Assembly: GCF_037044555.1 (NCBI RefSeq)
Contig: NZ_CP146275.1
Span: 1,034,501 to 1,098,500 of the forward strand
Length of the DNA: 64,000 nt
Direction: 5' to 3'
Source: Pelagibacterium nitratireducens
GTDB taxonomy: Bacteria > Pseudomonadota > Alphaproteobacteria > Rhizobiales > Devosiaceae
The notes beneath the pieces were generated by a model. That model did not search any database. It was not told the origin of the DNA and saw nothing but the letters and a program-made list of their open reading frames with translations. Below, one piece after another: positions 13,101 to 20,499 of the stretch (positions are counted from its first letter, which is position 1; each line of letters opens with the position of its first letter). The position numbers and the translations under genes are program-made.

Positions 13101-13587
13101 GATTGTCGAATTCGGCCGAGCGGATAAAGCTCGAATATTCCTCGTGGAAGCGCTGGTGAGCATTGGCGTATTCGAGCGCGTTGGAGACCATCGCATCGGT
13201 GTCGGGTGAAAACACCCCATCGCTGGCCGGGGCCCGGCCATTGATGCCGAAGATGGCCTGGAGCACATTGCGGGCTTGCTCGGGATCGGGGTCGATCTGG
13301 CGGAAGGCATAGGAAAAGCCATAGAAATCGCCGATGGAATAGCGCACGGCATTCGATTTGGTCAGCGAATCGGCCTGCCGGAAGGCAAAGGTCAGGTATT
13401 GGTCGAGTTCGGAGCGTTTGGCGTCGCGCACGAAGGCGAGGCGGGCAAAGGTTTCCTCTTCGACATTGGCGTTGAGGATGGAAAAGAAGACGGTTGCGGT
13501 CAAAACCAGTGGAATGGTGGTGATGGCGATCAGAATCGCAAACAGGCGGCCGCGGAAACCCTTCGGTGCCAGCCCAAACGCGCCCAT
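10153..13587 (-). CDS. ChiS-like hybrid sensor histidine kinase/response regulator with C-terminal DNA-binding domain
   Basis: This 1144-aa membrane protein contains, in order: TM1 (about 15-38), a periplasmic sensor domain (about 40-340), TM2 (about 346-366), HAMP (367-420), a coiled coil, HisKA with phospho-acceptor H460 in NTSHELRTPLNG, HATPase (about 565-675), a receiver with D767 in VVLDVMMP, a PAS-like segment (about 870-970) and a final domain (about 1018-1100). That last block (GSKIDFAEKSGIWRVNLDR, then TLDKYL and LPANPRWRDVIQTAEFVL) resembles the DNA-binding domain reported for Vibrio ChiS, a 1129-aa chitin-oligosaccharide sensor that binds DNA directly. Basic residues R1059 and R1065 have the same 6-residue spacing as the ChiS DNA-contacting arginines I remember. 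The divergent family-5 binding protein would be its periplasmic partner. Ligand identity is inferred. Confidence 0.85.
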   Translation of the reverse strand: MGAFGLAPKGFRGRLFAILIAITTIPLVLTATVFFSILNANVEEETFARLAFVRDAKRSELDQYLTFAFRQADSLTKSNAVRYSIGDFYGFSYAFRQIDPDPEQARNVLQAIFGINGRAPASDGVFSPDTDAMVSNALEYANAHQRFHEEYSSFIRSAEFDNLYLVNTDGRVVYSVEKDAYLGGDLDGGMAETALGQLAAATLEGSETIRVTDFAPDPQTGTFGAYVAVRVEFYQRPRGVAIFRLPASGVGAIVQSQQEETGNFFMIAGNGLLVSAPEDYALPIGATVPTPHQGQPATSTALIGDGLSGGAALSAWGPVQFGDTQWALLAEVPTRSAFANSEALTRFVLMIAAIALPILFWVAYLLSRTMTAPLQKLTEVAESIAAGDLERTMPSVERPTELGRLAESFKRMRDAIRAQLSLIGQKNVELERHVRLIEEKNAALEEADRLKDTFVANTSHELRTPLNGIIGISETLSAGAVGELTPPQRSQLDLISFSARRLSRLVDDLIDIYRIRQGRMRLDIHPVHVATSIRNVMQLAEPLLRGEPVTLDVDIPETIPYVMADPVRFEQVLYNLLGNAIKYTDQGSISITAWRAGDTVAVAVTDTGVGIAPDSLERIFQPLERGESPEMIAKPGGAGLGLTIARQLASAMHGRLAAQSDLGKGSRFVLEVPVAETEATEAEILTYGERSEGLRETMGMLLADTAEMNSANSDAAPVILVVDDEPINIQVLRNVLAPQGYIVRAAENGMDALTAIENHKPDLVVLDVMMPQMGGLEVAKRLRDRYGLLDLPIIMVTARSRTRDVIAGFEHGANDYVVKPFVKDELLARIATLLEAGRARGTARENIELKSEIERRVQVEDALRLSQQRMARLLDTLEAGLLGVSETGRITYANQAAAVLAGRVIDPGKTLLSDLLTPTMVDAMTRTIADEGRVALDDVPMGSSGNPVLLNAFEIEADAGGGFALVITPDTAQTRRQTDHLVRSVQGVLDTVGPVLIEQQAMPANSTALDATPLPGKEVYRETIVAVMTQSIALWRRAKGGSKIDFAEKSGIWRVNLDRSSLQARTLDKYLLIETLPANPRWRDVIQTAEFVLADIEAQIDQNAEFAAQYENLRTLAQTLRDLVREHILPKPRGETEPAGAQDA

Positions 13588-13886
13588 CGTCGTTTCTCCC
13601 TTTCCCTGGCCCAGGCAGGGCCCCTCGCCCGAACCTGTGACATCGTCTATTCATATGGGGATGGTACAATACATAAAGCCGGTCACACCCCTTAACGTCG
13701 ATTTTGACGGTTTTGCCGGTTTTGGGTGCGCAATTGACGGAAAAGCACCCGTGACAGAACCCTCCCTTACCAGCCCCAATGGTCCCCACGCTTTTCGGCG
13801 TATCCCGGCGCATGTGCTGTCGGGGAGGGAATATCTGTCAGCCGCGGCGAAGGGGCCGTGGTGCAACTGGAGGGAGCTCAACACTC
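13588..13886. promoter_or_regulatory. Divergent regulatory region between chiS-like gene and importer operon
   Basis: These 299 bp separate the sensor kinase and the binding-protein gene and must hold both promoters. GGGTGC (13724-13729) and GCACCC (13745-13750) can form a hairpin or paired half-sites. Repeated TTTTG and TTGACGG stretches occur between 13700 and 13740. I could not find a convincing -35/-10 pair, which would fit activator-dependent promoters. It is the obvious place to look for binding sites of the ChiS-like DNA-binding domain. Confidence 0.4.
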
Positions 13887-15560
13887 ATGACGACCACTTT
13901 CTTGAAAGGGGCGCTGCTTGCCAGCGTTCTGATCCTGCCGGTCGGCCTGGCCCAGGCCCAGGACGACGACCGCGCCATCCTCACCATGGTGCCCCAGCAA
14001 TTGACGGCCTGGGTCGAAAATTACAACCCGTTCAACACCACGACCGTGCTGCCGACGGTCATCGATTTCATGTACGAGCCGCTGGTGATCTTCAACGCCC
14101 TGCAGGGCGGCACGCCGGAATACCGGCTGGCGGAATCGTATGAGTATTCCGACGATCTCTTGACCCTCACCTTCACCCTGCGCGAGGGCCTGAGCTGGTC
14201 GGATGGCGAGCCACTCACGGCAAACGACGTGGCGTTCACCTTCAACCTCATCAAGGACTTTCCCGCGCTCGATACCCGCGCGGTCTGGCCCAAGCTCGAA
14301 AGCGTCACGGCCACCGACGATCGCACCATCGAGTTCAAGCTCACCGAAGTCGATGCCGGGCTGATCTACCAGCTCGTCCAGGTCTATGCGGTCCCCGAAC
14401 ATGTGTGGGCCGAGGTCGAAGACCCGGTGACTTACACCAATCCCGACCATGTCGCCTCGGGCGCCATGTCCGAGATCGAGCGGTTCACCCCGCAGGAATA
14501 CATCCAGTGCCGCAACCCCGAATACTGGGATGCCGAAAGCCTGCACGTCGATTGCCTGCGTCTGCCTCAGCTTGCCAACAACGATCAGGTTCTGGCCGCG
14601 GCCGCCAATGGCGAGCTTGACTGGTTCGGCTCGTTCCTGCCCGATATCGAGCGCACCTATGTCGGGCTGGACCCCGACCATCACGGCTACTGGTTCCCCT
14701 CGGGTTCGCCGGTCTATTTCTCGCTCAACATGACCACCGAAGACCCCGGCCTCAATGAAGCGTTCAACGATGTTGCGTTCCGCCGCGCCTTTTCCATGGC
14801 CATGGACCGCGAAGCGATGGTCGATATCGCCGGCTACGGCTATCCCACCGTCAACGACTATCCCTCGGGCCTTGGACGCGCCTATCACACCTGGAACAAC
14901 CCCGAGGTCGAAGTCGAATACGGCCAGTACACCGAGTTCGATATCGAGGGCGCACAGGCGATCCTCGAGGAAGCCGGTTATGCCGATGCCGATGGCGACG
15001 GGTTCATCGACAGCCCGAGCGGCGAGCCGATCGCATTCGACATCATCGTTCCCAATGGCTGGACCGACTGGGTCAACACGGTCCAACTCGCTGTCGAGGG
15101 CCTGAACGCGCTCGGCATCAACGCCACCATGCAGACCCCGGAAAGCCCGGCCTGGACCGATCAGCTCATCGCCGGCGATTACCAAGCGGCGATCAACTCG
15201 GTCACCACGGGCGTTACCCCGCACTACTTCCTCGACCAGGCGCTCCATTCGCGCCATATCGGGCAGAGCCGCTTCCAGTCGGCCCGCTACTCCAACCCCG
15301 AACTCGACGAAGCCCTCGATGCGTTCAACACAACCATCGATCCCGACGAGCAGCAGGAGTTCATGAACGAAATCCAGATGCTGGTCGCCGAGGACATGCC
15401 GGTGGTCTGGGTGTTCGATAATCCGCTCTGGTACGAGTACAACACCACGCGGTTCACCGGGTTCTTCAACGCCGATAACCCCGTGGCGCGCCCGGTCGAT
15501 TATTCGGGCGTTCCCGAGCGGCTGCTGCACCTGCTCGCCCTGCGCCCGGTCGAAGACTGA
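13887..15560 (+). CDS. ABC transporter periplasmic binding protein, family 5 (chitooligosaccharide/oligopeptide type)
   Basis: This 557-aa precursor has a signal peptide ending in GLAQAQ, then an SBP_bac_5 (DppA/OppA/CBP) domain. Landmarks are FMYEPLVIFNALQGGTPEYRLAES, the LTFTLREGLSWSDGEPLTANDVAF block and GADPDADGDGF-like Ca-binding-looking turns near residue 370. The ATG at 13887 is preceded by GGAGGGAG; the frame stays open 36 codons further upstream but without a signal peptide. Sequence class alone does not separate peptides from sugars. The neighbours, a GH20 hexosaminidase and a ChiS-like sensor, favour (GlcNAc)n. In Vibrio the homologous binding protein also contacts the sensor's periplasmic domain. 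Confidence 0.88.
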   Translation: MTTTFLKGALLASVLILPVGLAQAQDDDRAILTMVPQQLTAWVENYNPFNTTTVLPTVIDFMYEPLVIFNALQGGTPEYRLAESYEYSDDLLTLTFTLREGLSWSDGEPLTANDVAFTFNLIKDFPALDTRAVWPKLESVTATDDRTIEFKLTEVDAGLIYQLVQVYAVPEHVWAEVEDPVTYTNPDHVASGAMSEIERFTPQEYIQCRNPEYWDAESLHVDCLRLPQLANNDQVLAAAANGELDWFGSFLPDIERTYVGLDPDHHGYWFPSGSPVYFSLNMTTEDPGLNEAFNDVAFRRAFSMAMDREAMVDIAGYGYPTVNDYPSGLGRAYHTWNNPEVEVEYGQYTEFDIEGAQAILEEAGYADADGDGFIDSPSGEPIAFDIIVPNGWTDWVNTVQLAVEGLNALGINATMQTPESPAWTDQLIAGDYQAAINSVTTGVTPHYFLDQALHSRHIGQSRFQSARYSNPELDEALDAFNTTIDPDEQQEFMNEIQMLVAEDMPVVWVFDNPLWYEYNTTRFTGFFNADNPVARPVDYSGVPERLLHLLALRPVED

Positions 15561-15580
15561 TCCTAGCTCCGACATCTCTG

Positions 15581-15604
15581 TGACGCGGCCTTCGGGCCGC
15601 GTCA
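15581..15604 (+). other. UUCG-loop hairpin after the binding-protein gene
   Basis: TGACGCGGCC and GGCCGCGTCA form a perfect 10-bp stem capped by TTCG, an exceptionally stable tetraloop. No T-run follows. Its place between the binding-protein and permease genes is typical of mRNA-stabilising or attenuating structures that give more binding protein than permease. Confidence 0.65.
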
Positions 15605-15630
15605 TCTCATCCTCGTAGCGGAGAGAAAGA

Positions 15631-16608
15631 ATGGCTTTCGTCCTGCGCCGACTGGGCTTTTACATCGCCGCATTCTTCGTTGCGGCCACCATCAATTTCA
15701 TTCTGCCGCGGCTGATGCCCGGCAATCCCATCGACATCATGTTTGCCCAGTCGCAAACGACGATCCCGCCCGAAGCGCGGGCCGCACTGATCGAAACCTT
15801 CGGGTTTGCCACAGGTCCGCTGCACGAGCAGTATTTCTCCTATCTCAAATCGGTGTTTACCGGTGATTTCGGCTATTCGATCCGGTTTTATCCCCAGACG
15901 GTCAACGAGCGGCTCGGCTATGCGCTGCCCTGGACGCTGCTTCTGGCCGGGTGCGCGACGGTGCTGGCCTTTGCCATCGGCACGTTGATGGGCATTTTTG
16001 CCGCCTGGAAGCGCGGCGGGGCGTTCGATGCCATCATCACCCCCGCGTCGCTGGCCCTGCAGGCCATTCCGCCGGTTGTGATCGCCATTGTCGCATTGTT
16101 CGTTTTCGGCGTTGCCCTACGCTGGCTGCCGACCGGATATGCCTTCAATCCCAGCCTGGACCCAGGCTTTACCTGGACCTACATCAGTTCGGTCTTCGTC
16201 CACGGCCTGATGCCGGTCATCTCGCTGATGATCGTTTTCGTGGGCGGCTATCTGGTCACCATGCGCAACAACATGATCGGCCAGCTCGGCGAGGACCATG
16301 TGATCATGGGCCTGGCCAAGGGGCTGTCGGAACGCCGGGTCAAGTTCAACTACGCGGCCCGCAACGCGCTCCTGCCTTCGGTCACGTCGCTGGGGCTGAC
16401 GCTGGGCGCAATCCTTGGCGGCTCGCTGGTCACCGAGGTGGTGTTCAACTATCCCGGCCTCGGCCAGACGCTCTATATCGGCATCGTCACCCGCGATTAC
16501 CCGCTCATCCAGGGCCAGCTGCTCATCATGACGCTGGCGATCCTGACGGCAAACCTCATCGTCGATCTGGCCTATGTGCTGCTCGACCCGCGTCTGCGGA
16601 GGGCCTGA
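15631..16608 (+). CDS. ABC transporter permease, DppB/OppB family
   Basis: This 325-aa integral membrane protein has an N-terminal FVLRRLGFYIAAFFVAATINFILPRLMPG segment typical of DppB-type permeases (first TM plus LPGDP-like motif; here LMPGNPID). It has several further TM helices, and the EAA loop is near residues 240-265 (LAKGLSERRVKFNYAARNALLP). The start is supported by CGGAGAGAAAG. It is the first of two permeases in the importer; the next gene starts 4 bp after its stop codon. Confidence 0.92.
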   Translation: MAFVLRRLGFYIAAFFVAATINFILPRLMPGNPIDIMFAQSQTTIPPEARAALIETFGFATGPLHEQYFSYLKSVFTGDFGYSIRFYPQTVNERLGYALPWTLLLAGCATVLAFAIGTLMGIFAAWKRGGAFDAIITPASLALQAIPPVVIAIVALFVFGVALRWLPTGYAFNPSLDPGFTWTYISSVFVHGLMPVISLMIVFVGGYLVTMRNNMIGQLGEDHVIMGLAKGLSERRVKFNYAARNALLPSVTSLGLTLGAILGGSLVTEVVFNYPGLGQTLYIGIVTRDYPLIQGQLLIMTLAILTANLIVDLAYVLLDPRLRRA

Positions 16609-16612
16609 GATC

Positions 16613-17530
16613 ATGGTTGAAACCCTCAAAGTCTTCCTGCGCAACCGCAAGGCGGCCTTCGGCCTGCTGATCGTGCTCGCCTATGTCCTGGTCGCCGTTT
16701 TCGGGCCGATGATCCTGGGCGCCGATCCCATGGCGCGGGTGGGCCGCCCCCATACGCCGCCCGATGGCGAGGCGCTGATGGGCACGACCCGGATGGGACG
16801 CGACGTCTTTTCGCAACTGGTCTACGGCACGCGCACCTCGCTGGCCGTAGGGTTTTTCGCCGGGCTGCTGGTGGTGATGATCGGCACCGTTTTGGGCATT
16901 GCCGCGGGCTATTTCGGGGGCGTTATCGACGAGATCATCAATTTCTGCACCAATGTCGTGCTCGTCATTCCCCAGCTACCGCTGCTCTTGGTGATCGCCG
17001 CCTTCGTTGGCCAAACCTCACCCGTCGTCATCGCCATCATCATCGGGGTGACCTCGTGGGCATGGGGGGCGCGGGTGACGCGCGCCCAGACAATGACCTT
17101 GCGCCAGCGCGAATATATCCAGGCGTCCGAGTTGATCGGCGAGCCGGCCCACCGGATGATCTTTGTGGAATTGCTGCCCAACCTGCTCTCGATCATCGGG
17201 TTCAATTTCATCGGTTCGGTGACCTACACCATCATCACCCAGGCGACGCTGGAATTTCTGGGCCTGGGCAATCCCATGTCGGTGTCGTGGGGCACCATGC
17301 TCTACCATGCCCAGAATTCATCGGCGATCACCGTGGGGGCGTGGTGGGAAGTGCTGGCCCCGGCCGTTGCGGTGGCGGGCATCGGCATCGGGCTCTCGCT
17401 TCTCAATTTCGGGGTCGATGAAATCTCCAACCCGCGCCTGCGCACGCTCGGCACCATAGCGGCGGCCGCCAAAGCGCAGGAAAAGCTCGACCGCCAGCGC
17501 GCGGCCGGCAAGCTGGAGGCAGCACAATGA
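16613..17530 (+). CDS. ABC transporter permease, DppC/OppC family
   Basis: This 305-aa membrane protein has one N-terminal TM (AFGLLIVLAYVLVAVFGPMI), a conserved TTRMGRDVFSQLVYGTRTSL stretch and a BPD_transp domain with an EAA-like loop (ASELIGEPAHRMIFVELLPN). This is the normal DppC architecture. I chose the ATG at 16613, preceded by GGAGGGCC, over an upstream in-frame codon that overlaps the previous gene. Its stop overlaps the start of the next ATPase gene by 4 nt, so translation is coupled. Confidence 0.92.
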   Translation: MVETLKVFLRNRKAAFGLLIVLAYVLVAVFGPMILGADPMARVGRPHTPPDGEALMGTTRMGRDVFSQLVYGTRTSLAVGFFAGLLVVMIGTVLGIAAGYFGGVIDEIINFCTNVVLVIPQLPLLLVIAAFVGQTSPVVIAIIIGVTSWAWGARVTRAQTMTLRQREYIQASELIGEPAHRMIFVELLPNLLSIIGFNFIGSVTYTIITQATLEFLGLGNPMSVSWGTMLYHAQNSSAITVGAWWEVLAPAVAVAGIGIGLSLLNFGVDEISNPRLRTLGTIAAAAKAQEKLDRQRAAGKLEAAQ

Positions 17531-18324
17531 GCGCATTGGTTTCGGTTCGCGGCCTGCAGGTCGATTATCTCACCGGCAAGGGGTTGTTCACCGCCGTCAG
17601 GAACGTCGATTTCGATATCGGGCAGGGCGAGGTGATGGGGCTGGCCGGAGAATCGGGTTCGGGGAAATCGACGATCGCCTTTTCCCTGATGCGCCTGCAC
17701 CGCCCGCCCGCCATCATCTCCAGGGGCTCCATTACGATCGACGGCACCGATGTGCTGGCCATGCCGGCCGCCAAACTGGAAAAGTGGCGCTGGTCGTCGG
17801 TGTCCATGGTGTTTCAAAGCGCGATGAACTCGCTCAATCCGGTGCTGACCCTATTCGAGCAGTTCCGTGACATGCTGGCGCGGCACACGGGCCTTTCACG
17901 GCCGGAAATCCGGGCGCGGGCCGAAGAGCTGTTGGCGCTGGTCGGCATCCCCGCCGCACGGCTCGACGATTACCCGCACCAGCTTTCGGGCGGCATGCGC
18001 CAGCGGGTGGTGCTGACCATGGCGCTGGCGCTCAACCCCAAGCTGATCATCATGGACGAGCCCACCACGGCGCTCGACGTGGTGGTGCAGCGCGAAATCC
18101 TGCAGGAAATCATGGCGCTCAAGGCGCAGTTCGGGTTCTCGATCCTGTTCATAACCCATGATCTGGCGCTGATGAGCCAGTTTGCCGATCGGATCGCCGT
18201 GATGCTCGAGGGCGAGATCGTCGAACACGCGCCGACCGCCGCCATCGTTTCCGATCCGCAGCACGACTACACGCGCAAGCTCTGGGATGCGATGCCCAGG
18301 ATCGCAGTGAGGGAGGCAAGTTGA
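17527..18324 (+). CDS. ABC transporter ATP-binding protein, DppD/OppD type
   Basis: This 265-aa ATPase has Walker A GESGSGKST (about residues 41-49), Q-loop MVFQSAMNSLNPV, signature LSGGMRQRV, Walker B LIIMDEPTTALD and switch His in FITHDLALM. It is somewhat short for the family because it lacks the long C-terminal oligopeptide-transporter extension with the [4Fe-4S]-like motif. It forms the hetero-ATPase with the next gene. Overlaps of 4 nt upstream and 1 nt downstream (TGATG) indicate tight operon coupling. Confidence 0.92.
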   Translation: MSALVSVRGLQVDYLTGKGLFTAVRNVDFDIGQGEVMGLAGESGSGKSTIAFSLMRLHRPPAIISRGSITIDGTDVLAMPAAKLEKWRWSSVSMVFQSAMNSLNPVLTLFEQFRDMLARHTGLSRPEIRARAEELLALVGIPAARLDDYPHQLSGGMRQRVVLTMALALNPKLIIMDEPTTALDVVVQREILQEIMALKAQFGFSILFITHDLALMSQFADRIAVMLEGEIVEHAPTAAIVSDPQHDYTRKLWDAMPRIAVREAS

Positions 18325-19268
18325 TGTCTGACGCACCGCTTCTCGAAATCGACAACGCCTCGAAAGTCTTTCATCTCAAGCCCATGTTCGGCGCCGCCAA
18401 GGAGGTCGTTGCCATGCGCAATGTCTCGCTGAGCGTTGAAAAGGGCAGGGCCCTTGCCATCGTTGGTGAATCGGGCTCGGGCAAATCGACAATCGGGCGG
18501 GCCGTCACCCGGTTGTTTCAGCTTTCCGAAGGCCAGGTGAGGTTCAAGGGCCGCAACATTGCCGATATCAAGGGGCGCGCCGAGGAACTTGCCTATTCGC
18601 AGGCCGTGCAGATGGTATTTCAGGACCCGTTTGCTGCGCTCAATCCGGCCCATACCATCCGTCACCACCTCGAACGCCCGCTCAAACTGCACAAAAAGCT
18701 CGGCGGTAGCGGGCTGGCCGATGCGGTGCGGGGCGTTCTGGCCGATGTGGAACTGGACCCCGCCGTGACGCTGGAAAAATATCCGCACGAACTGTCGGGC
18801 GGCCAGCGCCAGCGGGTCAATCTGGCCCGGGCGCTTGCGGTGGGGGCCGAACTGATCGTTGCGGACGAGCCTACCTCGATGCTCGACGTGTCGATCCGCA
18901 AATCGGTGCTGGGCCTGATGCAACGCATGAAGGCTGAGCGCGGCATCACATTCCTCTACATCACCCACGATATCGCCACCGCCCATTATCTGGCCGAGGA
19001 CACCGCGGTAATGTTCGGTGGGCAGGTGGTCGAGTGGGGGCCCTCGGACAGCGTTATTTCCAATCCGCAACATGCCTATACCAAGGTGCTGCTCTCGGCC
19101 GTGCCAGACCCCAATGTCCGCTTTGTTGCCGATGCGGATGGGGGCAGGGCGTTTGCCCAGAACATCGAAAAAGTGCGGGCGCTGGCTCGCAAGCCGGCGG
19201 GCTTGCCCGTCGAGGTCGAGCCGGGGCATTTTGTGCGTCACAGATTCCAGGACATGGACGCCGCCTGA
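18324..19268 (+). CDS. ABC transporter ATP-binding protein, DppF/OppF type
   Basis: This 314-aa ATPase has Walker A GESGSGKST, MVFQDPFAALNPAHT after the Q-loop, signature LSGGQRQRV, Walker B LIVADEPTSMLD and switch His in YITHDIATA. A C-terminal oligopeptide-transporter extension follows (PDPNVRFVADADGG...). I took the ATG at 18324, which overlaps the previous stop as TGATG; a TTG one codon earlier is possible. It energises the two permeases upstream. The five transporter genes and two small riders lie in one uninterrupted strand run. Confidence 0.92.
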   Translation: MSDAPLLEIDNASKVFHLKPMFGAAKEVVAMRNVSLSVEKGRALAIVGESGSGKSTIGRAVTRLFQLSEGQVRFKGRNIADIKGRAEELAYSQAVQMVFQDPFAALNPAHTIRHHLERPLKLHKKLGGSGLADAVRGVLADVELDPAVTLEKYPHELSGGQRQRVNLARALAVGAELIVADEPTSMLDVSIRKSVLGLMQRMKAERGITFLYITHDIATAHYLAEDTAVMFGGQVVEWGPSDSVISNPQHAYTKVLLSAVPDPNVRFVADADGGRAFAQNIEKVRALARKPAGLPVEVEPGHFVRHRFQDMDAA

Positions 19269-19729
19269 TGGACCTTCTCGTTCGCCTTTACGATCTTCCC
19301 CGTTACGATTATTCGCGCGTTGCGGGACAAGGTGCCACCCTGCGCCGGGCGCTCCCTCCCGAGCGCGGGCTGGTTGCCGATTGGGTCGAGGCCCATTTCT
19401 CGCGCCACTGGCGCAGCGAGGTCGAAGTGGGGTTTTCGCACCAGCCCATCGATGTTTGGCTGGCGACGGATGCGTCGGGCCTTTTGGGTTTTGCCTGCGG
19501 TGATGTCACGGCGCGGGGGTTCTTCGGGCCGACCGGCGTGCTCGAAAAGGCGCGCGGGCGGGGGATCGGGGAGGCGCTGTTGTTCAGGACGCTCGAGGAT
19601 CTGCGCGACAAGGGTTTCGCCTATGGTGTGATCGGAGATCCGGGGCCTGTGGACTTTTACAAAAAGAAGCTCGACGCCATGGAAATCCCCAATTCCTGGC
19701 CGGGCATCTACAGGGACATGCTCAAATAA
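19268..19729 (+). CDS. GNAT-family N-acetyltransferase
   Basis: This 153-aa protein has a GNAT acetyl-CoA-binding motif (KARGRGIGEALLFRTLEDL, about residues 96-114) after a beta strand (LGFACGDVTARGFFGPTGV). C-terminal GDPGPVDFYKKKL matches the usual fourth GNAT motif. The start ATG overlaps the ATPase stop (TGATG), so the gene belongs to the importer operon. The acetyl acceptor is unknown. A role on amino sugars released from the imported oligosaccharide is possible given context, but nothing in the sequence proves it. Confidence 0.8.
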   Translation: MDLLVRLYDLPRYDYSRVAGQGATLRRALPPERGLVADWVEAHFSRHWRSEVEVGFSHQPIDVWLATDASGLLGFACGDVTARGFFGPTGVLEKARGRGIGEALLFRTLEDLRDKGFAYGVIGDPGPVDFYKKKLDAMEIPNSWPGIYRDMLK

Positions 19730-20212
19730 ATGGACCTTTACGCGCTCAATCCCTTCGCCGATGACCCCGATCGCCATGCCATCTGGGAAATGCTGGTGGC
19801 GCGCGATATCGAGGCGTTTCTGGCCTGCGAGTGGTCGATGGTCGAACCCGATTTCGCCGCCGAGCGCTTCATGGGCATCGATGGCAGGGCCTCGGGCAAT
19901 CCCGATGACTGGCGGGTCAGTTTCCCGACGCTGGAGAGCTATCGCGATTCCTGGCTGGCCGGCGCCCGCGATTTTGCACCCCGCGCAGAGATCGAAACCG
20001 CCCGGGCCGGCGTGTTCGGCGCGACCGAACTCACCGACATCGAAATCACCGCAGACCGCGCGCTGGCGCACAAGAAGTTCAACGGCAAGGTCGCCATGAA
20101 AGACGGCACCTTCGACATCCTCGACTGGCAGTCGGTCTATACGCTGGCGCGGATCGAGGGATCGTGGAAGCTCACGGGGTTTATCGGGTATCTGCCTTAT
20201 TCGATGGGGTAG
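19730..20212 (+). CDS. Hypothetical protein, possibly NTF2/SnoaL-like fold
   Basis: This 160-aa soluble protein begins directly after the GNAT stop codon (TAAATG, zero spacing). It has no signal peptide. The pattern of an N-terminal helix (LVARDIEAFLACEWSMVEPDF), a central helical part and C-terminal strands (DWQSVYTLARIEGSWKLTGFIGYLP) resembles NTF2-like or SnoaL-like barrels. No catalytic motif is recognisable. Being last in the importer operon suggests a link to metabolism of the imported compound. Function unknown. Confidence 0.65.
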   Translation: MDLYALNPFADDPDRHAIWEMLVARDIEAFLACEWSMVEPDFAAERFMGIDGRASGNPDDWRVSFPTLESYRDSWLAGARDFAPRAEIETARAGVFGATELTDIEITADRALAHKKFNGKVAMKDGTFDILDWQSVYTLARIEGSWKLTGFIGYLPYSMG

Positions 20213-20245
20213 CGCTTTTCCCGTGAAGGCTACACAAACTCAGCG

Positions 20246-20344
20246 GTCATCCCGGGCGAAGACCCGGGATCCAGTAAACGGCAGCGCCTGCGCTTAAGCC
20301 AAAAAATCCGAGTGTACTGGACCCCGGCTCCGGGCCGGGGTGAC
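20246..20344. repeat. Double-hairpin REP-like intergenic repeat, copy 1
   Basis: The structure is GTCAT-CCCGGG-CGAAGA-CCCGGG-ATCCAGTA, a spacer, then TACTGGA-CCCCGG-n-CCGGGG-TGAC. Each half is its own hairpin and the two halves are inverted relative to each other. The same layout recurs at 25231-25328, and a decayed half copy (GTCATCCCGG) begins at 20431. It lies in the 287-bp gap between two importer operons on the same strand, where it could act as a transcriptional or mRNA-decay barrier. Confidence 0.8.
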
Positions 20345-20499
20345 ACGAGGTTATTTTGCGTGGCGGCCAGTTCATCGCGGACCACAAAGGGAACAAAATC
20401 CGTTCACGATAATTTCTAAACTCAGGGCTGGTCATCCCGGCTTCAGGCTGTAGGCTACGAGGCTGAGTCCATGACCAGAGTCAGACCGGGAGAAAATCC

